Shown: one piece after another, positions 5,143 through 10,731 of the stretch
Layout of the letters: each line of letters begins with the position of its first letter
Numbering within the stretch: the stretch's first letter is position 1
Assembly: GCA_049642385.1 (NCBI GenBank)
Contig: JBAROU010000113.1
Location: 1-12,316 of the forward strand
DNA length: 12,316 nt
Reading direction: 5' to 3'
Source of the DNA: JBAROU01 sp049642385
GTDB taxonomy: Bacteria > Chloroflexota > Dehalococcoidia > DSTF01 > RBG-16-68-14
Position numbers and translations under genes: made by a program
The notes under the pieces: model-generated
Database searches by the model: none
What the model saw: only the letters and a program-made list of their open reading frames with translations
Told to the model about the DNA's origin: nothing

Positions 5143-5407
5143 ACGGCTGGAGGCACGCGCGGCCGGGCTTGAGGACTATCGGCTGGCGCGCCGGATCGGG
5201 GAGCACTACGACCTCGACCCGCACGAGCTGCTGAATGGCGCGGATGACCTCGCGCAGCGAATGAGGTGCCTGGAGGTGCTCGGCATGACGGCGGACGAGG
5301 CGCTGGTGGCGGTCGCGCGGGAGCGGAACGGTCTCGACATCGACCCCACCGAGCTGCGGGCGAAGGCGAAAGCACGGCTGGAAGCCGTCGGCGAGCCGTG
5401 CGACTGA
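5120..5407 (+). CDS. Small R-L-x-x-L-E protein B, 95 residues
   Basis: The product starts MRLTSRVERLEARAAGLEDY, the same N-terminal motif as its neighbours, followed by DLDPHELLNGADDLAQRM, VLGMTADEALVAVARERNG and TELRAKAKARLEAV. It is helical and charged, with no membrane span. GGGAG (5111-5115) lies 4 nt before the ATG, inside the end of the preceding gene. Its plan matches protein A residue block for residue block. The last 10 nt overlap the GTG start of the next gene. Function unknown. Confidence 0.7.
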   Translation: MRLTSRVERLEARAAGLEDYRLARRIGEHYDLDPHELLNGADDLAQRMRCLEVLGMTADEALVAVARERNGLDIDPTELRAKAKARLEAVGEPCD

Positions 5408-5667
5408 CGGCCAGGCTGGAGCGCCTGGAACGCAGGCTGTTGCCACTGGACGAGCTGCCCTGGCCGGTGGTCGTCGTCGCGGGGCCGAAGGAGGAGGACA
5501 AGCCCACCGTGTTCGAGATCGTGCAAGCGAGGCTGGAGCGCTCCTGGCCGCGCGGCATCATCCACGCCTACATCACCAGCGGCGACGTGGCGGCCTGGCG
5601 CGAGGGACGCAAGGAAGAGGCGATCGCCGGCATCAACCACCGTTTCAGCGCAGGGAGGCAGGACTGA
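5398..5667 (+). CDS. Small R-L-x-x-L-E protein C, 89 residues, GTG start
   Basis: The frame is open well upstream, but GTG at 5398 begins (M)RLTARLERLERRLLPL, which matches the opening of protein B (MRLTSRVERLEARA) almost residue for residue; this decides the start. The rest is unlike A and B: a hydrophobic strand WPVVVVAGPKEED, then FEIVQARLERSWPRG and a KKEEAIAGIN-like region (REGRKEEAIAGINHRF), suggesting a small alpha/beta fold. The gene overlaps the end of protein B by 10 nt and the next start by one base (TGATG). Function unknown. Confidence 0.68.
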   Translation: MRLTARLERLERRLLPLDELPWPVVVVAGPKEEDKPTVFEIVQARLERSWPRGIIHAYITSGDVAAWREGRKEEAIAGINHRFSAGRQD

Positions 5668-5915
5668 TGCTCAAAGCTCGCCTGCGCAGGCTGGAGGCGG
5701 CCGTCGTGCCGGGCCCATCAGCCATCGAAAAGTGGTTCACGCTGGACGGCGCGCCGGTGGCGCCGCCGGGGGACGTGGTTGATCAGGTGGAGGCCGTCGC
5801 CCGCGACCTGCGCGAACCCAAGCGCTGGCGCGGCGCTGTGTGGCTGCCCGACAGGGCGCTGGCCTGCCTGCTGGGGGAGGGCGAAAACGAGTTGCAGCTC
5901 GTCGAGCTGGGGTGA
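5667..5915 (+). CDS. Small R-L-x-x-L-E protein D, 82 residues
   Basis: ATG at 5667 shares one base with the preceding stop and has GGGAGG (5653-5658) 8 nt upstream. The product opens MLKARLRRLEAAVV, again the R-L-x-x-L-E motif, followed by a non-helical region (KWFTLDGAPVAPPGD) and a C-terminus with strands (ALACLLGEGENELQLVELG). It is the last gene of the overlapping chain that starts at 4426. Not recognised; real by spacing, ribosome site and shared N-terminus. Confidence 0.7.
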   Translation: MLKARLRRLEAAVVPGPSAIEKWFTLDGAPVAPPGDVVDQVEAVARDLREPKRWRGAVWLPDRALACLLGEGENELQLVELG

Positions 5916-5926
5916 CAAGTAGGCTC

Positions 5927-5956
5927 TTGACCGCGACAGTACACATGTTCTATTCT
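5927..5956 (+). promoter_or_regulatory. Promoter with LexA-like (SOS) box
   Basis: TTGACC (5927-5932) and TATTCT (5951-5956), 18 nt apart, form a good sigma-70-type promoter. Immediately before the -10 lies GTACACATGTTC (5939-5950). This differs by one base from the GAAC-N4-GTTC core of Gram-positive and actinobacterial type LexA boxes. A LexA-like repressor bound here would block RNA polymerase. The gene served is the damaged one at about 6057-6340. Confidence 0.5.
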
Positions 5957-6056
5957 ACCGAAGTCGGTCTAGCCTGCCGGCACCAGTCCAAGGCGTCATG
6001 GGCGGCAGCAGTTCCGGAAGCTAGCCTGCGGGGATGGTTGCCGGAGCGTGTCGCTC

Positions 6057-6340
6057 ATGGCGATTGGGCCTGACCGAGCCGGAATGACGATGCCCTCCAC
6101 GCCGCTTTCAGATGAGTTCGCCGCGCTGAGCCAGGCCGGCGGCTCCACATCGAGACGCTGCTGTTCCGGCGGGCGGTCGAGGCGCTGGAAGCCGAGCAGG
6201 CGGCGCTGGATCACAGAGGCGTGTGCGATCGTTGCCGGGGAACCGAGGAGCTGTGCTACGAGTTCTTGAAGCTCCATCGGGACGCCCTGGAGATGCGGGA
6301 GCACGTGCTGAAGGCGCTGCGCAATGAGCTGTCTGGCTAA
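6057..6340 (+). pseudogene. Small Cys-containing helical protein, frameshifted
   Basis: The first part reads in the frame of ATG 6057 (GGAG at 6043-6046, 10 nt upstream; ATG 6084 is an alternative) and gives MTMPSTPLSDEFAALSQAG before turning into wrong-frame Arg/Ser/Cys text. From about 6140 the -1 frame gives convincing protein to TAA 6338-6340: LHIETLLFRRAVEALEAE, then GVCDRCRGTEELCYEFLKLH and REHVLKALRNELSG. That second frame has no usable start of its own before its middle; it is closed by a stop at 6113-6115. A single missing base near 6135-6143 would join the parts into about 95 residues. CDRC plus a later Cys suggests a metal site. Function unknown; the promoter upstream has a LexA-like box. 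Confidence 0.5.
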
Positions 6341-6348
6341 CTCCTGGC

Positions 6349-6387
6349 AAAGAGAGAGGCCCCGAGCAGTGGCGGCTACTCGAGGCC
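6349..6387 (-). terminator. Terminator of the PadR operon (minus strand)
   Basis: Read on the minus strand, GGCCTCGAG (6387-6379) pairs with CTCGGGGCC (6366-6358) as a 9-bp stem with one U-G wobble. TCTCTCTTT (6357-6349) follows. On the plus strand the same pair is an A-C mismatch and no T-run follows, so the element is oriented for the minus strand. It lies about 120 nt past the PadR stop. A second hairpin, GCGC-A-GGGG/CCCCGCGC at 6389-6408, is adjacent. Confidence 0.55.
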
Positions 6388-6508
6388 TGCGCAGGGGTGT
6401 CCCCGCGCGTCTTCCAGGCTAGAGTACGGGGCGTCGCGGCGTCAATCCGGCGATGTCACTATGACCACATGGCGTGCGTCCCTCGGCTAGGGCAACTTGG
6501 GCTGAACG

Positions 6509-7048
6509 TCATCGAACCCGATCGAATGCAGCCACCTCTTCGAGAGCCCTCTCGCACCACGAGCGCCAAGCATCAGCGAAGCTGAGAGCGCCTTCCAGCG
6601 ACAGCCGGTACCCGATGGAGATATCCGAAGGACCGTCCTTCAGCTCTCGCAATCGGCGACCTACCTGCGAGATCTCTGCATCCAAAACCTTCAACCGATC
6701 GCGGAGCGCGGCGGCCACCTCGCTGCCGCCTACACGTGGAAACAAATACAACTTCATAAGCAGCTGATCTCGATGTACCGGACCATCGTCGGGGCGTCGC
6801 AACCAACTGATCAGCTCGCGCCGACCGTCATCTGTGACCGAGTAGACCTTCTTTGGTAGCCGGTGAGCTTGATCTACGAGGTCGATGCCCAGGCAACCAT
6901 CAGCATGCAAGTGCGCGAGTTCTGAATATATCTGTTGGAGGGGAGCTTCCCAGATGTGGCTGAGGCCAACGCGCAGTCGGCGCTTGAGACCGTAGCCAGT
7001 GTCAGGCTGCTCGCTGAGCAGGCCCATAAGGACGAAGCGAAGCGACAT
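6509..7048 (-). CDS. PadR-family transcriptional regulator
   Basis: The product has 179 residues starting MSLRFVLMGLLSEQPDTGYGLKRRL in blocks typical of PadR: the opening helix (SLRF.LMGLL), GYGLK, the recognition-helix region QQIYSELAHLHADG (39-52), and the wing with KKVYSVTDDGRREL. The C-terminal half is a helical dimerisation domain with FADAWRSWCERAL near the end, as in the longer PadR subfamily. PadR proteins are usually repressors relieved by small phenolic or other ligands, often controlling a neighbouring transporter or enzyme gene; none is obvious here. The start is fixed by the family opening; no ribosome site precedes it, so translation may be coupled to the upstream gene 43 nt away. 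Confidence 0.92.
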   Translation of the reverse strand: MSLRFVLMGLLSEQPDTGYGLKRRLRVGLSHIWEAPLQQIYSELAHLHADGCLGIDLVDQAHRLPKKVYSVTDDGRRELISWLRRPDDGPVHRDQLLMKLYLFPRVGGSEVAAALRDRLKVLDAEISQVGRRLRELKDGPSDISIGYRLSLEGALSFADAWRSWCERALEEVAAFDRVR

Positions 7049-7091
7049 GGGTCATCGATTGAGAAAGGCGCGGCGCGATCCTCGCTCGTGG

Positions 7092-7490
7092 TTAGCTTAC
7101 GGCGGCCGCCGGCATCCCGACCGGCGGGTGCGCGAACTCGATCTGGAGGCTGTGATCCCTTAGCTCGAACTTGGTGACCGTCTCGGTGTGTTCGGCATCT
7201 CCCTTCCAGGAGATCGTCACGCGATCGTCGGTGTCGAGCTTGCTAAGAGCCCACTGGACCACGTTGCCGACCGCTTCCAATTGCAGAGGCGGCCAGCCAG
7301 CCGTCACTTGGCGCGCCAGCTCCACCGTCTCGGGAGTAGCGAACTTGGGTCCCAGATCTTCCACGATCTGGGGCACGGTGTCGCCGGCCTGAAGCCGCGC
7401 GAGTATCTCGTGACCATCGTTCAGGATCAGGGGCGTCGTGAAGATTGCGTTGATCAGCTCTATCGTCTCTGGACAACCGGCTCCTGGCAT
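7092..7490 (-). CDS. Conserved-looking hypothetical protein, 132 residues
   Basis: ATG at 7490 has AGAGAGG (complement of 7498-7504) 7 nt upstream; the longer in-frame version from 7595 adds Arg/Pro/Ser-rich text that looks non-coding. The protein begins MPGAGCPETIELINAIFTTP, has an amphipathic region HEILARLQAGDTVPQIVEDL, a stretch LQLEAVGNVVQWALSKLDTD, and a beta-rich end RVTISWKGDAEHTETVTKFE leading to LQIEFAHPPVG. It is soluble and acidic, without known motifs that I can name. It is first in a minus-strand unit with PadR and shares its upstream region with the LAL-type regulator, so it may be controlled by either. Confidence 0.75.
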   Translation of the reverse strand: MPGAGCPETIELINAIFTTPLILNDGHEILARLQAGDTVPQIVEDLGPKFATPETVELARQVTAGWPPLQLEAVGNVVQWALSKLDTDDRVTISWKGDAEHTETVTKFELRDHSLQIEFAHPPVGMPAAAVS

Positions 7491-7552
7491 GTTCTGACCT
7501 CTCTTTCGACTTGTGGATCGCGCCGCGCTGGGCGGATTCCAGTGCGGACGGG

Positions 7553-7588
7553 GGAACGTGCTAGAATCCGTTCCGGCAGTGCGGGAAC
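7553..7588 (+). promoter_or_regulatory. Extended -10 promoter flanked by GGAAC half-sites
   Basis: TG-C-TAGAAT (7559-7567) is a good extended -10. It is exactly enclosed by the inverted repeat GGAACG (7553-7558) and CGTTCC (7569-7574). A third half-site GGAAC (7584-7588) forms another inverted repeat with the middle one (9-nt gap), over the expected start of transcription. It lies between the divergent genes at 7490 and 7654 and would drive the LAL-type gene. Confidence 0.55.
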
Positions 7589-7633
7589 AGGTCAAGCTCT
7601 AAGCCGCCCCGGGTCTGTCGGCCCGGTGACCTG
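7588..7633 (+). repeat. Nested hairpin in the leader of the LAL-type gene
   Basis: CAGGTCA (7588-7594) pairs with TGACCTG (7627-7633), enclosing CCGGG (7609-7613) and CCCGG (7622-7626). The inner stem directly stacks on the outer one on its 3' side. No T-run follows. It falls within the transcribed leader predicted from the promoter at 7559-7567, 21 nt before the ATG. Confidence 0.4.
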
Positions 7634-7653
7634 ACCCGCACTGCACCCGCAAT

Positions 7654-10611
7654 ATGCGCGCGTGCGCGCTACGGGACATGGTGGAAACCACCCAATACTC
7701 AAGCCGTTGTATGCGGCATGGGGGAGCAACCAGTTTGCATACCGGCGCAACGTTGAACAGCGTCCTAGTTGGGCGCAAGATTGAACTGGGTCGCCTGATG
7801 CGCCTGCTCGCGCGGGACCGGGACGCGCTGCCTTCCGCTCTGGTCGAGGGAGAGGCAGGCATTGGCAAGACACGGCTTGTTTCGGAGGTACTCGGGCTTG
7901 CTGAGGACAGCGGATTTCGCGTTGCCAGAGGCGCTTGCTACGAGAATCGCGCCGCGGGACCCTACTTCCCGTGGATGGAGATCTTGCGACAGATCGGGCC
8001 TGATTGGACAGACCCGGATGACCTCGCTCACGCGCCGACCCACAGCTCGGTTAATGGGCCGACAGGGCTTCCTCTCCCAGCCAAGCCACGCGGAAGCCGG
8101 GCGCAGGTCCTCAGGTCTCTTACCAACGCGTTGATCGAGAGAGCCGCCTCTCAGCCAACTATCGTCTGCGTCGAGGATCTCCATCTGGCAGACGTCGGAT
8201 CGCTGCTCCTACTCAACAGCCTCCTCGACCTCGCGCATCCTGCTCTGCGCATCGTCTGCACCGCTCGAAGCGAAGAGGAAGTCTCGCCGGAAGCCGCTCA
8301 GCTTCTGGCTGGCGTCCGCGGCAGGACGCTTCGTGTTCCCCTCTCAGGTCTCAGCCTTGACGACACGCGAGACTTGATTGACGCCCTCCTTGGTGGAGGG
8401 AGGATGCGTGACGATGAGGCAGCGGCTCTCTGGCTGTATACACGCGGCAACCCGCTGTTCTTGTCGGAACTGCTGCGCTACTTCCAGGAGTCCCGCTGGC
8501 TCGAGAAGGACACAGTCACTGGAGCGCTCCGACGGGCGATGACTCCGCGCAGCCTCGCCGAGACTATCGACTCCCGACTTCGATGCGTTCCTGAGCCAAC
8601 ATTGCGGCTGTTGGCGGCGGCGGCTGTGGCAGGCGAGGAGTTCTCAATTGAACTGATCGCCTGCGCCGCAGCGCTTCCTGAAGAGGCGGTAGAGGCAGCG
8701 CTGGAACCGGCCGTGCGGGCGCGGCTCGTTGAACCGGAGCACGTCCCCGGCCTCCGGCTCTGGAAGTTCACTCACTCCCTTGTCGCGGTGCGACTATATG
8801 AAACGCTAGGTCAGGCAGAGCGACGTCTGTGCCACCGCAGAATCGCGAGAGCGGCACACGGCTCGAACCTCCTGCCGCTGGAAGACACGGCTCATCACTT
8901 CGCCCTTGGTTACGGTCGGCGCCGCGGTTCCTTGGCGGTTGGACTTTGTCAGGCCGCAGCAGAGCGCGCTGATCGGCTCGCCGCCTACGAGACAGCAGCG
9001 CGATTCTGGGAGCTCGCGGTCGCGTGCACGCCGAGAGCTGACCACGGGACCAGGGCTAACCTCCTGCACCGCCTCGGCTGGTCGCTCTGGGCGGGAAGCA
9101 AATGGACCGCAGCAGCGAAGCCGTGGAAGGAGGCCGTCGCGCTGTTTCAATCGCTGGCAGACGCCGAGCGTGTTGGGGAATTGGCTCTGGCGCTGGGCGA
9201 GATGTACCGCTGGAAGCAGGAGTTGCCGCAGGCGGAGCAGTGGCTGCAGCTGGCGCTGAACGAGTTGCAGGACAGTCAACTGCGTGCTCGCGCACTCGCC
9301 CTCATGGGGAGCCTCCTGTGTCTCCGAGACCAGATAGGGGCGGGCTTAGAGGCGCTCCGAGAAGGGAGTCGCTTGGCCGAACGTAATGGCGGCGATCCGA
9401 TCGTTGGCTACTGGCTTGCTTACGGCCACCTCCTAGCGGGGCACAGGAGGAAGGCCTACACCATTGCGAAGAACGCTTTTCGTGATGCCGAACGGCTTGA
9501 TTCGCCCGAAGCGCTCGCCTTGCTCGCAGGCAGCATGGTCCACCATGAGTTGGCGAATATGAATCTCCGTCGTGCACGCGAATACGTGCAAGTCCTTCAG
9601 CAGCACGCCTATGATCCTACTCAGAGCCACGTGCTTATCAACTTGTTCGTGGGCCAGACGCTTGTTGAAGCGTGCGTCGGCAACTGGAAGGAGGTCGTGC
9701 GCCTCAGTGAAAGTTGGCTACCGCAGTTGCGGCTCGCTGGAGCCTATCACGTAGCCACGGTCCGAGTCGTTCTCGCAGAGGCGCACCTTGCGCTTGGCGA
9801 TCCAGCAACGGCTCATGAAGAACTCCTGCAAGCGCTGCCGGATTTGGAGCAGATGCGGCCAGTTGCCGAGCTTCATCTCGCCCGCGTACTTCATTATCTC
9901 GGCCAAGACGGCGAAGCTGCGCAGATGGTCAGACGCGTGGCTGCGTCGGTGTTGGATAGACCGAGGCTAGCAAAGGCGCTGCTGGGAGACGTCGTCTCGC
10001 GCCTGCCAACACAAGACTTGTGGGAACCGAGTTACGCTGCGCTCCTCAAGGAAGCGCGACCTATGGTCGCCGTTTACATTCCCATCAACGTCCAACGCGT
10101 GTTGGGTCGACTCGCGACGAGGTTGCGCCAATGGACTCAGGCAGCAGAACACTTCGACAAGGCAGTCGGGCAGTTAGAACGGAGCGGAGCGCGCTGGGGA
10201 CTGGCCCAAACGTACCTGGATTACGCCGAACTGTGGGGGACTCGGCGGCGGCGCGGGGACGCGACGAGAGCTGCTGCACTGGAATGCAAGGCAGATTCGA
10301 TCTTGCACGAAATTGGTGTCGCTCGCCCGGCATCCGAGGCGGTAGTCAGCAGGAATGGCAACTCATTCGCTCTGACCGGCCGTGAGCTGGAGGTGCTCGC
10401 CCTTGTCGCTCAGGGCTATCGTAATCCAGAGATCGCGAACGTGCTCACCATCAGCCAAAGAACGGTCGAGCGACATCTGGAGAATATCTTCGCCAAGATC
10501 GGTGCGCGAAGCCGGACTGAGGCCGTGATGCGGGCGGTCGAGCATCGGCTTATACCGTCCTTCGACGCTCCACAACGCCGCGACGGAGCGGTCCAGGACG
10601 CGGCCAACTGA
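7654..10611 (+). CDS. LAL-type (MalT-like) LuxR-family ATPase regulator
   Basis: The product has 985 residues. The N-terminus carries an AAA/STAND ATPase: LVGRKIELGRL, Walker A GEAGIGKT (66-73), Walker B IVCVEDLH (170-177). A long helical, TPR-like middle follows (about 440-860), and a LuxR helix-turn-helix closes the protein at 907-965 (LTGRELEVLALVAQG, RNPEIANVLTISQRTVERHL). Size and order match the large ATP-binding LuxR regulators (LAL), which bind an inducer, oligomerise with ATP and activate transcription. The start is uncertain: ATGs at 7654, 7681 and 7711 are all possible and none has a clear ribosome site, but all precede the ATPase domain. All catalytic motifs are intact. The target genes are not evident; the divergent 132-residue gene is a candidate. 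Confidence 0.9.
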   Translation: MRACALRDMVETTQYSSRCMRHGGATSLHTGATLNSVLVGRKIELGRLMRLLARDRDALPSALVEGEAGIGKTRLVSEVLGLAEDSGFRVARGACYENRAAGPYFPWMEILRQIGPDWTDPDDLAHAPTHSSVNGPTGLPLPAKPRGSRAQVLRSLTNALIERAASQPTIVCVEDLHLADVGSLLLLNSLLDLAHPALRIVCTARSEEEVSPEAAQLLAGVRGRTLRVPLSGLSLDDTRDLIDALLGGGRMRDDEAAALWLYTRGNPLFLSELLRYFQESRWLEKDTVTGALRRAMTPRSLAETIDSRLRCVPEPTLRLLAAAAVAGEEFSIELIACAAALPEEAVEAALEPAVRARLVEPEHVPGLRLWKFTHSLVAVRLYETLGQAERRLCHRRIARAAHGSNLLPLEDTAHHFALGYGRRRGSLAVGLCQAAAERADRLAAYETAARFWELAVACTPRADHGTRANLLHRLGWSLWAGSKWTAAAKPWKEAVALFQSLADAERVGELALALGEMYRWKQELPQAEQWLQLALNELQDSQLRARALALMGSLLCLRDQIGAGLEALREGSRLAERNGGDPIVGYWLAYGHLLAGHRRKAYTIAKNAFRDAERLDSPEALALLAGSMVHHELANMNLRRAREYVQVLQQHAYDPTQSHVLINLFVGQTLVEACVGNWKEVVRLSESWLPQLRLAGAYHVATVRVVLAEAHLALGDPATAHEELLQALPDLEQMRPVAELHLARVLHYLGQDGEAAQMVRRVAASVLDRPRLAKALLGDVVSRLPTQDLWEPSYAALLKEARPMVAVYIPINVQRVLGRLATRLRQWTQAAEHFDKAVGQLERSGARWGLAQTYLDYAELWGTRRRRGDATRAAALECKADSILHEIGVARPASEAVVSRNGNSFALTGRELEVLALVAQGYRNPEIANVLTISQRTVERHLENIFAKIGARSRTEAVMRAVEHRLIPSFDAPQRRDGAVQDAAN

Positions 10612-10731
10612 GACGGTCACGATTCTAGTTCTGTGGCGGGCCGCCGGCACCTAATTTGGGCCGCTGGATTAGCAGGAACATTCGCCCCTCTGAGCGCTAG
10701 CCACCCATGCGCACTATTTCAAGATGGTGTG
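10612..10731. other. Convergent intergenic gap
   Basis: This 120-nt gap separates the stop of the LAL-type gene from the stop of the opposing hydrolase. I see no convincing terminator hairpin with a T-run on either strand, only short GC palindromes such as the AGCGCT core near 10693. Confidence 0.5.

Noticed and set aside
1070..6395. CCTGCGCAGG at 1070-1079 and 6386-6395, flanking the island like attachment sites.
   Set aside because: It is a short GC-rich palindrome and a third copy lies inside a coding gene at 5681-5690. No integrase is present and the flanking bases do not match.
8478..9295. Minus-strand frames over the LAL-type gene.
   Set aside because: They are Ser/Arg/Ala-rich shadows of an intact 985-residue frame with all domain motifs in order.
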